A DNA stretch of 64,000 bases from Phytoactinopolyspora mesophila (GTDB taxonomy: Bacteria > Actinomycetota > Actinomycetes > Jiangellales > Jiangellaceae): positions 868,001 through 932,000 of the forward strand of contig NZ_WLZY01000001.1 in assembly GCF_010122465.1 (NCBI RefSeq), read 5' to 3'. Below, one piece after another: positions 42,216 to 50,398 of this stretch. Numbering within the stretch: position 1 is the stretch's first letter; the number at the start of each line of letters is the position of its first letter. Below the pieces are notes generated by a model that ran no database searches, was not told where the DNA came from, and worked only from the letters and a program-made list of their open reading frames with translations. A program made the position numbers and the translations under genes.

Positions 42216-43222
42216 CGGGGACGAGCACCCAGCAGGCCGGCCAGCTCGATGCCGCTGCCCTCCTCTCGCTCTACGAGCAGATGAGCGTCATCCGGCGAAC
42301 CGAGAAGGCCGCCCACGATCTGTTTATGTCCGGCCTGGTCAAGGGGACGACGCATCTCGCAGCGGGTCACGAGGCCGTCGCGGTCGGCGCCAGCGCGGCG
42401 CTACGGCCCGATGACTACGTCTTCGCCACCTACCGCGGCCACCACCATGCCATCGCCCGCGGTGCGACGCCGGAAGAATGCCTCGCCGAACTGATGAGCA
42501 AGGCCACCGGGCTGTGCCGTGGCAAGGGCGGTTCGATGCACCTGACCAAAGTGGACACCGGCATGCTGGGCTCGTACGCGATCGTTGGCTCACACCTGCC
42601 GATGGCCGCGGGTGCGGCGTGGTCGGCCCAGGTGCGCGGCACCGGACAGGTCGCGGTGGCGTTCTTCGGCGACGGAGCCACCAACATCGGCGCGTTCCAC
42701 GAGGCGCTCAACCTGGCGGCGGTGTGGCAACTGCCGGTGCTGTTCATCTGCGAGAACAACTTCTACATGGAATACACCCCGATCAGCTCCGTCACGCCCG
42801 TAGCCAACCCGGCGGCGGACCGCGCCCCCGGCTACGGAATACCGGGCGAGGTCATCGACGGCAACGACGTGCTGACGGTCCACGACGCCGTCGCCCGCGC
42901 GGCGGAACGCGCCCGGGCGGGCGACGGCCCCACCGTGATCGAAGCGCAGACCTACCGGCACTACGGTCATAGCCGCACCGATCCGGCGAAGTACCGCCCG
43001 GACGGCGAGCTCGAGCAGTGGCTCGAACGCGATCCTCTGACGGTCGCCCACCGTCATCTGACGCAACTCGGAATTGCCGGAGATGAGCTCGCGCAGGCGG
43101 ACAGCCGCGCCGAGCAGGTGGTCGCCAACGCCGTCGACGCCGCCAAGAACGCACCCGACGCCGATCCCGCCGAGGCGTTCACCGACGTCTGGGCCGATGG
43201 AGGCAGCACATGGCGGACGTGA
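42212..43222 (+). CDS. TPP-dependent dehydrogenase E1 alpha subunit (AcoA-like)
   Basis: 336 residues; ATG overlaps the M24 stop (ATGA), GGAG 6 nt upstream. Motifs: FATYRGHHHAIARG, GKGGSMHL, the TPP/Mg motif GDG (153-155) ... NN (182-183) in FFGDGATNIGAFHEALNLA and ICENN, and EAQTYRHYGHSRTDPAKYR (phosphorylation-loop region). Closest in pattern to acetoin dehydrogenase/2-oxo-acid dehydrogenase E1 alpha. It pairs with the next gene. No lipoyl E2 or E3 is present in the window. Confidence 0.92.
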   Translation: MTGTSTQQAGQLDAAALLSLYEQMSVIRRTEKAAHDLFMSGLVKGTTHLAAGHEAVAVGASAALRPDDYVFATYRGHHHAIARGATPEECLAELMSKATGLCRGKGGSMHLTKVDTGMLGSYAIVGSHLPMAAGAAWSAQVRGTGQVAVAFFGDGATNIGAFHEALNLAAVWQLPVLFICENNFYMEYTPISSVTPVANPAADRAPGYGIPGEVIDGNDVLTVHDAVARAAERARAGDGPTVIEAQTYRHYGHSRTDPAKYRPDGELEQWLERDPLTVAHRHLTQLGIAGDELAQADSRAEQVVANAVDAAKNAPDADPAEAFTDVWADGGSTWRT

Positions 43223-44190
43223 TCACCTATCGCGACGCCGTCGCCGAGGGCATCGCCAGGGAGATGCGGCGCGACCCCAGCGTCGTCTGTCTCGGCGAGG
43301 ACATCGGCGCGGCCGGCGGCGTCTTCAAGACCACGGTGGGGCTGTACGACGAGTTCGGGCCGGACCGGATCCGGGACACGCCTATCTCCGAGCAGGCCAT
43401 CGTCGGCGCTGCCATGGGTGCGGCCATGACCGGCATCCGGCCGGTCGCCGAAATCATGTTCAGCGACTTCCTGGCCTGTTGCTGGGACTATCTGGCCAAC
43501 GAAATCCCGAAGGTGCGGTACATGACCGGCGGGCAGGTCACCGTCCCCTTGGTGATCCGCACCGCCAACGGCGGCGGGCTGGGCTTCGGCGCGCAGCACT
43601 CGCAGGCGGTGGAGAATTGGGCGCTCACCGTGCCCGGGCTGAAGATCGCGGCGCCCTCGAACCCGGCGGACGTCGTCGGGCTGATGGCCGCGGCGATCCG
43701 CAGCGACGACCCCGTCGTCTTCTTCGAGCACAAAGGCCTCTTCGCGAGCAAGGGCACCCCGGCGCCGCCTGAGCACGTGGTGGAGCTGGGTCAGGCCGGC
43801 ATCGTCCGCGAGGGCAGCGACGTCACCGTCGTCGCACTCGCCTCCACCGTGCCCACCGCGCTCGCCGCGGCCGAGCGCCTGGCACCGGAGGACATCTCCG
43901 CCGAGGTCATCGACCTGCGCTGCCTGATACCCCTCGACGTGCGGACCGTGCTCACGTCCCTGCAACACACCTCCCGCCTCGTCATCGTCGAAGAGAACCC
44001 GTACCAGGGCGGCTGGGGCGCCACCCTCGCCTCCCTCGTCGCCGACGAGGGGTTCGACCTTCTCGACGCACCCATCAAACGGATCGCCAGTGCCTGCGTG
44101 CCGCTTCCCTTTGCCGACGCGCTCGAGGAGCGAGTGATCCCCACCACCGACTCCGTCACCGACCAGATCAGAAGGCTGATGGCCTACTGA
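43210..44190 (+). CDS. TPP-dependent dehydrogenase E1 beta subunit (AcoB-like)
   Basis: 326 residues, start overlapping E1 alpha by 13 nt with GGAGG upstream. Transketolase-like pyrimidine domain (YRDAVAEGIAREMRRDPSVVCLGED, GVFKTTVGLYDEFGPDRIRDTPISE, RPVAEIMFSDF) and C-terminal transketolase domain (DVTVVALASTVPTAL, EVIDLRCLIPLD, IVEENPYQGGWGATL). Together with E1 alpha it forms an alpha2beta2 enzyme decarboxylating a 2-oxo acid or diketone-type substrate. Confidence 0.93.
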   Translation: MADVITYRDAVAEGIAREMRRDPSVVCLGEDIGAAGGVFKTTVGLYDEFGPDRIRDTPISEQAIVGAAMGAAMTGIRPVAEIMFSDFLACCWDYLANEIPKVRYMTGGQVTVPLVIRTANGGGLGFGAQHSQAVENWALTVPGLKIAAPSNPADVVGLMAAAIRSDDPVVFFEHKGLFASKGTPAPPEHVVELGQAGIVREGSDVTVVALASTVPTALAAAERLAPEDISAEVIDLRCLIPLDVRTVLTSLQHTSRLVIVEENPYQGGWGATLASLVADEGFDLLDAPIKRIASACVPLPFADALEERVIPTTDSVTDQIRRLMAY

Positions 44191-44250
44191 CCACCAGCGA
44201 CACAGAGATCCCCTAAGTCAACGACGACTCAACTCGAGGGAGACGACGAG

Positions 44251-45606
44251 ATGACGCACCGGATGCTTCTGCGTGGGGGCCATGTGCTCACCATGGACCC
44301 ACAGGTCGCAGACCTGCCGCAAGGAGACGTCCTCATCGAGGACGACAAGATCGCCGCCATCGACCACCACATCGACGCCGACGCGGAGATCATCGACGCC
44401 GCCGGGCACATCGTCATTCCCGGCTTCGTCGACACCCACCGGCACACCTGGGAGTCCGCGATCCGGGGCTGTGCGCCGAACGCGACGCTGGACGACTATT
44501 TCGTCGAGGTGCTCGACACGTTCGCGCCGCTGTACCGGTCCGACGACGTGTACGCGAGCAACCTCGCCGGCGCGCTGGAATGCCTCAACGCGGGTGTGAC
44601 GACGCTGGTGGACTGGTCACACATCAACAACAGTCCCGAGCACCCCGACGCCGCGATCACCGCGCTTCAGGAGTCCGGCATCCGCGCGCAGTACGCGTAC
44701 GGCTCGGCCAACACGTCGCTGGCCAAGTACTGGTTCAACAGCGCCGAAGTGATACCGGCCGACGACGTCCGCCGGGTCCGGGAAACCTATTTCGCAGGCG
44801 ACGACGGGCTGCTCACCCTCGCTCTGGCCACGCGGGGCCCCGGGTTCTGCCAGGACGACGTCGTCACCGCCGAGTGGCAGATGGCCCGCGACCTCGGCAT
44901 CCCCATCACCGTGCACGTGGCGATGGGCCGGCTGGCCGGGCGGTTCGCGATGGTGGAACAACTGGACCGGCTCGGCCTGCTCGGACCGGACACCACCTAC
45001 ATCCACTCCTGTTACTTCAGCGACCACGAGTGGCAGCGCGTCGCCGACACCGGCGGCACCATCTCGATCGCGGCCCAGGTGGAGCTGCAGATGGGCCACG
45101 GCTGGCCACCGGTCAACAAGTCCTATCAGTTCGGGCTGCGGCCCAGCCTGTCGGTGGACGTTGTCACCACTGTTCCGGGTGACATGTTCACCCAGATGCG
45201 GGCTGCGTTCGGCGGCGAGCGGGCCCGGGTCAACGCCTCCTGCTGGGAGGCGAACACCGCCGTTCCGGACACCATGCTGACCGCCCGGCAGATGCTGGAA
45301 ATGGCGACGATCAACGGCGCACACGTCGCCGGGCTGGAAGACCGCACCGGCTCGCTGACGCCGGGCAAACAGGCCGACGTCGTGGTGATCGACGGGCGGT
45401 CCATCAACGTGGCACCGATCATCGACCCGGTGGCGGCCGTCGTCCTCTGCGCCGACGTCAGCAATGTCTCGACGGTGATTGTCGACGGCGCAATCCGCAA
45501 ACGCGACGGCAAACTCACCGGCCACGTCGGGCGCGCCCGCGACCTCGTCGAATCGTCGCGCGACTACCTGGTCGGAGCGGCCGCGAAAGAAAAGGCGGTC
45601 GCATGA
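44251..45606 (+). CDS. Amidohydrolase (SAH-deaminase/TrzN-like branch)
   Basis: 451 residues, GGGAG upstream of ATG. Composite beta-sandwich plus TIM-barrel typical of cytosine deaminase-like amidohydrolases: RGGHVLTMDP, GHIVIPGFVDTHRHTWES (metal His63, His65), GVTTLVDWSHINNSPE, ITVHVAMGRLAG, IHSCYFSDHEW, LSVDVV (metal Asp), ATINGAHVAGLEDRTGSLTPGKQADVVVID. The branch hydrolyses or deaminates N-heterocycles and guanidino/amino groups. It starts 60 nt after E1 beta and is followed by the bi-cupin with ATGA overlap. Confidence 0.9.
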   Translation: MTHRMLLRGGHVLTMDPQVADLPQGDVLIEDDKIAAIDHHIDADAEIIDAAGHIVIPGFVDTHRHTWESAIRGCAPNATLDDYFVEVLDTFAPLYRSDDVYASNLAGALECLNAGVTTLVDWSHINNSPEHPDAAITALQESGIRAQYAYGSANTSLAKYWFNSAEVIPADDVRRVRETYFAGDDGLLTLALATRGPGFCQDDVVTAEWQMARDLGIPITVHVAMGRLAGRFAMVEQLDRLGLLGPDTTYIHSCYFSDHEWQRVADTGGTISIAAQVELQMGHGWPPVNKSYQFGLRPSLSVDVVTTVPGDMFTQMRAAFGGERARVNASCWEANTAVPDTMLTARQMLEMATINGAHVAGLEDRTGSLTPGKQADVVVIDGRSINVAPIIDPVAAVVLCADVSNVSTVIVDGAIRKRDGKLTGHVGRARDLVESSRDYLVGAAAKEKAVA

Positions 45607-46517
45607 CCGAGCGGCACCTCGTACGGCGCGCAGCGCAGGCGTCCTTCACGTCACAGCCGGGATGGGCAGCCGCGGCCACCGGCTATCGGCGCTGGACCGT
45701 CGTCGGTGAAGACGCCGGCGCCGTGCACACCGGGTTCGGGATCTGCGAACTCGAACCCGGCGGCGCCCTGCCGGCCCACGTGCACTCGTTCGAGGAGAGT
45801 TTCCACGTCCTGGACGGCGCGGCCGTCGTCGACACTTCGGAGGGCGCGTATCGCGTCGGCGCCGGGGACTACGGCCTGATCCCCATCGGGGTGCCGCATG
45901 CGTGGCGCACCGAAGGCGACGCCCCCGTCCGCTGGGCCGAGATGCAGGGTCCGCAGCCGCGGGCGCGCCTGGACGACGACACCTTCCTGGTGCCGCCGCT
46001 GCCCGAACACGACCCCATCCCGGTGGACGTCCGTGACCCGCGTGTTCGCAGCCTCGGCAACATCACCCCGGCGCACATGGATCCGACCCGACAGAGCCAG
46101 AGCATGCTGGCCGTCTCAGCCAGCATGCGTACCGCGCTCCTCGTCTACAGCGGGATCACCGTCAAGATGATGGTCGACAGCGACCTCGGCGCCCAGTTGA
46201 CCTCGATGTTCATGGTCCAGTACGAACCCGACGGGCTCGCCGGGGCACATGATCACCCGTTCGAGGAGACTTACCTGATCCTCGAGGGCACCGTCGAGGC
46301 GAGCTTCGACGGCGAACGCCACGTCCTGCAAGCCGGCGACGTCGCCTGGGCCGGCGTCGGGTGCGTGCACTCGTTCACCAATGTGGGCGACGGGCGGGTG
46401 CGCTGGCTGGAGACTCAGGCGCCGCAGCCGCCCGCCCGGTACTCGTACCGGTTCGCCCGGGACTGGGACTACCTGCGCGAGCGGCTCGCGGAGACGGCGG
46501 AAGGGAAGGCGACATGA
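45603..46517 (+). CDS. Bi-cupin protein, ureidoglycine-aminohydrolase-like architecture
   Basis: 304 residues with two cupin barrels. Cupin 1: H59-x-H61 and E65 in HVHSFEESFHVL, His99 in IGVPHAW. Cupin 2: H216-x-H218, E222 in HDHPFEETYLILEG and His256 in VGCVHSF. Both retain a full metal triad. Tandem cupins of this size include (S)-ureidoglycine aminohydrolase, but other lyases and isomerases share the fold. Context suggests an enzyme acting on the product of the amidohydrolase, possibly releasing ammonia. Confidence 0.85.
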   Translation: MTERHLVRRAAQASFTSQPGWAAAATGYRRWTVVGEDAGAVHTGFGICELEPGGALPAHVHSFEESFHVLDGAAVVDTSEGAYRVGAGDYGLIPIGVPHAWRTEGDAPVRWAEMQGPQPRARLDDDTFLVPPLPEHDPIPVDVRDPRVRSLGNITPAHMDPTRQSQSMLAVSASMRTALLVYSGITVKMMVDSDLGAQLTSMFMVQYEPDGLAGAHDHPFEETYLILEGTVEASFDGERHVLQAGDVAWAGVGCVHSFTNVGDGRVRWLETQAPQPPARYSYRFARDWDYLRERLAETAEGKAT

Positions 46518-47218
46518 CACAGCCACGACACGTGCTGGTGGTAGGCGGGACGTCCGGGATCGGCCTGGAGGTGGCCCGTTTCTTCGCCGGCGAAGGCGAT
46601 GACGTGGTCCTGACCGGGCGGGATGCCGAGCGCGCCGAGTCTGCGGCGAAGGACCTGAACGGCACCGCGCGGGGCATCGCGCTGGAGCTGACCGATGTGG
46701 ACGCGATCGCCTCCGCCCTGACCGGCCTGGAGCGCGTCGACCACCTGGTGCTCGCTGCCGTCGACCGGGATCACAACACGGTGGCGGACTACAACACCGC
46801 CGCGGCACGCAGTCTGGCGACGCTCAAGCTGGTCGGCTACACCGAGGTGGTGCACGCCCTGCTCCCCCGGATGAACGACGACGCGTCCATCGTCGTCTTC
46901 GGCGGGCTGGCCAAGGACCGGCCCTACCCCGGGTCCACGACCGTGTCCACGGTGAACGGCGGGGTGATCGGCATGGTGCACACCATGGCGAGCGAACTCG
47001 CGCCCATCCGGACCAACGCCATCCACCCGGGAATCGTCGGCGACAGCCCGTTCTGGACCGGCAAGCCGGCCGAGGTCCTCGAAGGTTTCCGGTCCCGCAC
47101 GCCCACCGGGCGGCTGGCGTCGATGGCCGACGTGGTCGACGCGGTGGTGTTCCTCCTGCGCAACCCGTCGGTCAATGGCGTGAACCTGCCGGTCGACGGC
47201 GGCTGGTTGCTCCGATGA
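46514..47218 (+). CDS. SDR-fold protein lacking the catalytic Tyr-Lys
   Basis: 234 residues; ATGA overlap. The Rossmann start is normal (VLVVGGTSGIGLEVARFF) and the end too (TNAIHPGIVGDSPF, NGVNLPVDGGWLLR), but the active-site YxxxK is V144-x3-N148 (STTVSTVNGG), the usual Ser region reads VVFGGLA, and no NNAG motif follows strand 4 (LVLAAVDRD). It binds a nucleotide probably, yet should not work as a classical SDR dehydrogenase; it may be a regulatory or structural partner, or an enzyme with another mechanism. Confidence 0.85.
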   Translation: MTQPRHVLVVGGTSGIGLEVARFFAGEGDDVVLTGRDAERAESAAKDLNGTARGIALELTDVDAIASALTGLERVDHLVLAAVDRDHNTVADYNTAAARSLATLKLVGYTEVVHALLPRMNDDASIVVFGGLAKDRPYPGSTTVSTVNGGVIGMVHTMASELAPIRTNAIHPGIVGDSPFWTGKPAEVLEGFRSRTPTGRLASMADVVDAVVFLLRNPSVNGVNLPVDGGWLLR

Positions 47219-48138
47219 GCGGCACAGCCAGCTCTGCGGAGCGCTCTGCCCTGCGGGTCGCAGTGGTCGGAACCGGGCGGATGGGAGCGGCGATGGCCGT
47301 GCGGCTCGGCGAGACGGGCAGCGACGTCGTCGCCCTCTACAACAGAACGCGCGCAAAAGCCGACGCTGTCGCCGCGCGTACGGGTTTCCCGGTGGCCGGC
47401 ACCGCTCGGGAGGCCGTCGCTCAGGCCGACGTCGTCCTTGTCTCCCTGGGCGACGACGACGCCGTGTTGCGCACATACGAGGGCGACGATGGCCTCGCGG
47501 CCGGGCTGAAGCCTGGAACGGTGGTGGTGGAGACCAGCACGGTGGACCCGGCAACCGCCGCGACCGTCCGCGCGATGGTCGAGCCGAGGGGCGCGGCGCT
47601 GCTGGATGCTCCGGTGTCGGGGAGCGTCCCGCTGGTGGAGAAGGGTGAGCTGACGTTTATGGCCGGTGGCGACCCAGCGGCCCTGGAGGATGCCCGGCCG
47701 GTCCTCGAGCTACTGGCGAAAGCCGTGTTCCACGTCGGCACCGCCGGTACGGGCGCGGCGATGAAACTGGCGGTCAACGCCGTCATACTCGGCCTCAACC
47801 AGGTTCTGTCCGAGGCGCTGGTGCTCGCGGAGACTGCCGGCATCGACCGGAGTACCGCGTACGACGTGTTCACCTCCAGTGCCGTGGCAGCTCCGTTCGT
47901 CCACTACAAGCGGGCCGCCTTCGAGCACCCCGACAAGACCCCCGTCGCGTTCAGCCTGGAGCTCGTCCGCAAGGACCTCAGCCTGATCACCGGACTCGCC
48001 GAACAGCTCGGCGTCGCCATGGATCAGACCGCGGTGAATCACCGGGTCGCCGAAGCGGCCGTTGACGCCGGGCTTGGTGACGCGGATATGAGCGCTTTGG
48101 CGGCATTCATCGCTCAGCGGACAACGGACGCCGGCTGA
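47215..48138 (+). CDS. Beta-hydroxyacid dehydrogenase (HIBADH/tartronate-semialdehyde reductase family)
   Basis: 307 residues, last gene of the operon, ATGA-coupled. NAD(P) site VAVVGTGRMGAAMAVRL, substrate motif DAPVSGS (131-137), VFHVGTAGTGAAMKLAVN with catalytic Lys184, and KDLSLITGLAEQLG. It oxidises or reduces a 3-hydroxy acid such as 3-hydroxyisobutyrate, 3-hydroxypropionate or glycerate. In this operon it probably handles the C3-C4 acid left after nitrogen removal. Confidence 0.92.
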   Translation: MSGTASSAERSALRVAVVGTGRMGAAMAVRLGETGSDVVALYNRTRAKADAVAARTGFPVAGTAREAVAQADVVLVSLGDDDAVLRTYEGDDGLAAGLKPGTVVVETSTVDPATAATVRAMVEPRGAALLDAPVSGSVPLVEKGELTFMAGGDPAALEDARPVLELLAKAVFHVGTAGTGAAMKLAVNAVILGLNQVLSEALVLAETAGIDRSTAYDVFTSSAVAAPFVHYKRAAFEHPDKTPVAFSLELVRKDLSLITGLAEQLGVAMDQTAVNHRVAEAAVDAGLGDADMSALAAFIAQRTTDAG

Positions 48139-48232
48139 GCGGCGGACCTCCCTCGGGGCACGTTCCCATTACCCCGTGTGATCCTCTCCGTGCGCCTTGT
48201 GCCGATAATGGTTACCAACTATAATCGAACAC

Positions 48233-49513
48233 ATGTCCGAACAGGTGGCGGTAGACGAGGTAGCCGGCATGGTTGACCGGCTGATCGAGCTGTCATCCGT
48301 GGTCGGCGACGACGCGGCCGGTATCGACATGATCGCCGCGGCTGAGCGGCTGAAAGCCGCCGCAGCGGCGTTCCAGCTGGAGAAGATCACCCAGTTCGCC
48401 CGCTCGCAGGCCGAGGCGAAGACGGCCATGGGGTTCGAGGCCCGCCACGCCATGCGCGGCGTCCCCGAACAGATCGGACTGGCCACCAAGGTGTCACCGT
48501 CGGCGGCAGCGCGGCAGCTGACCCGGGCGCGCGCGCTGACCGAACACCTCCCAGACACGTTCGCTCTGCTGCGCCGCGGCGAGGTATCCGAGCTGGTGGC
48601 CACCCACGTGGTCAACGAAACCTCCCACCTCGCCGCCGATGACCGACGCGGCGTCGACCGGGAGCTCGCCGCCCAGCTGCCCACCCTGGGGCCCCGGCGG
48701 GCCCAGGGCCTCGCCCGCACACTCGCCATCGCCGCCGACCCCGCCGGCGCCGCAGCCCGCGCCAGCCACGCCCGCAAAGACCGCCGGGTCAGCGTACGCC
48801 CAGCACCAGACACCATGACGACGTTCTCCGCACTTCTGCCCTGCGAACAGGGCGTCGCTGCCTATGCCGCCCTGCGCCGCCACGCGGACACCCTCGTCGC
48901 AGCCGGCGACGCGCGCTCCCGTCAGCAGATCATGGCCGACACCCTTGTCGAACGCGTCACCGGCCAAGCCACCGCCGACGCCGTCACCGCCGAGATCGGC
49001 CTGGTCATGACCGACGCTTCACTGCTCTTCGGCGACAATGAACCAGCCCAGGTCACCGACTACGGGCCCATCCCCGCCGAAACCGCCCGCACCTTGCTCG
49101 AACAAGCACGTGTATTCCTGCGCCGGCTGTTCACCGACCCCGCCACCGGGATCGTCACCGACTGTGACCCGCGCCGACGCCGCTTCGACGGCACACTCGC
49201 ACGCCTGCTCATCTACCGCGACGGCCGATGCCGCGACCCGTTCTGCGACGCACCGATCCGACACATCGACCACATCCAGCCCCACGCCGCCGGCGGTCCC
49301 ACCACACCGGTAAACGGACGCGGCACCTGCGAACGCGGCAACCACACCCGGCAACTACCCGGCTGGACCATTCGCCTCATCGATCCCAGCCGGTACATCG
49401 TCGAGACCATCACACCCACCGGTCACCGCTACCAATCAAGACCGCCATCAGCACCCGGCGCCCAGCACCGGCAACACCTGAGGGCAGAAGCCGCGGGTAG
49501 CCGTGCTGCTTGA
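48233..49513 (+). CDS. DUF222/HNH endonuclease ('13E12 repeat') protein
   Basis: 426 residues: a helical DUF222 domain (about 30-310, e.g. RHAMRGVPEQIGLATKVSPSAA and RHADTLVAAGDARSRQQIMADTLVE) and a C-terminal HNH motif CRDPFCDAPIRHIDHIQPHAAGG ... RGTCERGNH. This multicopy actinobacterial family (13E12 in mycobacteria) is mobile-element-like and of unproved function. GTAATTGG-free upstream region with no clear ribosome-binding site; ATG 48233. Confidence 0.93.
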   Translation: MSEQVAVDEVAGMVDRLIELSSVVGDDAAGIDMIAAAERLKAAAAAFQLEKITQFARSQAEAKTAMGFEARHAMRGVPEQIGLATKVSPSAAARQLTRARALTEHLPDTFALLRRGEVSELVATHVVNETSHLAADDRRGVDRELAAQLPTLGPRRAQGLARTLAIAADPAGAAARASHARKDRRVSVRPAPDTMTTFSALLPCEQGVAAYAALRRHADTLVAAGDARSRQQIMADTLVERVTGQATADAVTAEIGLVMTDASLLFGDNEPAQVTDYGPIPAETARTLLEQARVFLRRLFTDPATGIVTDCDPRRRRFDGTLARLLIYRDGRCRDPFCDAPIRHIDHIQPHAAGGPTTPVNGRGTCERGNHTRQLPGWTIRLIDPSRYIVETITPTGHRYQSRPPSAPGAQHRQHLRAEAAGSRAA

Positions 49514-49525
49514 GTGGCATGCACG

Positions 49526-50398
49526 TCATAACGGACGGGCCCCAATGAGTCGCACCGCTTTCGCGCCCAGACCGCAGCCCGCACTCAGGGTGCTCGCCAC
49601 ATCTGCGCCGCGGGTCCATGCGTCGAGCACACCCGCGGCGAAGGCATCGCCGGCTCCGGTGGCGTCCACCACCGGCACCGGTATGCCGTGCTCCCGGCGT
49701 CCCCCGGCGTCGTCGGCCCACACCGCTCCCCCGGAACCCAGTTTGAGGACCACCGCACCACCTGTCGACCGCGCCAGATCCCCTGCCTGGTGCTCCGGGT
49801 CACCCGGACTCGTGAGCACGGACGCCTCCATCGCGTTGGCGAATAGGAGGTCGACGCCGCGTACCCAGATCAGGAAGTCACTTGCCACTAGTCGCAACGG
49901 CGCGGCCGACGCCGCGTCGACACTTGTGGTCAGGCCGCCCGCCCTGCCCAGTTCAAGTGCCCGGAGTCCGGACGCCCGGCAGGCCGGATCGAACAGCGTG
50001 TAGCCCGACACGTGTACGTGTGTCGCTCCCGCGGCCACCGCCGACTCGAGTCGCGCGGTGTCCAGCAGCAGGTTGGCACCGCGGTCGCTGATCATGGTGC
50101 GTTCCTCGCCGTGCGCGAGGACGATGACGCTACCGGTACCCACGCCGCTGTGTACGTCCACTGACGTCAGCACACCGGCCGCCTCCAGCTCGGCCAGCCG
50201 GTCGCGGCCGGGTTGGTCGTCGCCCACGCTGCCCACCAGCGTCACTGTCGCCCCGAGAGAGGCCAGCCACGCGGCGGTGTTGGCCGCCTGCCCGCCGCCG
50301 GTGAACCGGATGGACGCCGGGGTGTCGGAGCCGTACGCGAGCTCGGTGTCGAGCACCGCCAGGACATCGGTGACGATGTCGCCGACGACGACGATCAC
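49526..50398 (-). CDS. psuK: PfkB-family kinase, probable pseudouridine kinase
   Basis: 290 residues. PfkB signatures: FTGGGQAANTAAWLASLGATVTLVGSVGDD and the C-terminal DATGAGDAFAAGVLDAW with catalytic Asp. The start overlaps the psuG stop by ATGA, and the pair is the standard pseudouridine salvage unit: the kinase makes pseudouridine 5'-phosphate, PsuG splits it. Assignment rests on context; by sequence alone it could be another PfkB sugar kinase. Confidence 0.85.
   Translation of the reverse strand: MIVVVGDIVTDVLAVLDTELAYGSDTPASIRFTGGGQAANTAAWLASLGATVTLVGSVGDDQPGRDRLAELEAAGVLTSVDVHSGVGTGSVIVLAHGEERTMISDRGANLLLDTARLESAVAAGATHVHVSGYTLFDPACRASGLRALELGRAGGLTTSVDAASAAPLRLVASDFLIWVRGVDLLFANAMEASVLTSPGDPEHQAGDLARSTGGAVVLKLGSGGAVWADDAGGRREHGIPVPVVDATGAGDAFAAGVLDAWTRGADVASTLSAGCGLGAKAVRLIGARPL

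Noticed and set aside
44191-44250. Riboswitch in the gap before the amidohydrolase gene
   Set aside because: Only 60 nt with a ribosome-binding site; no riboswitch core can fit, and none was seen at the other leaders.
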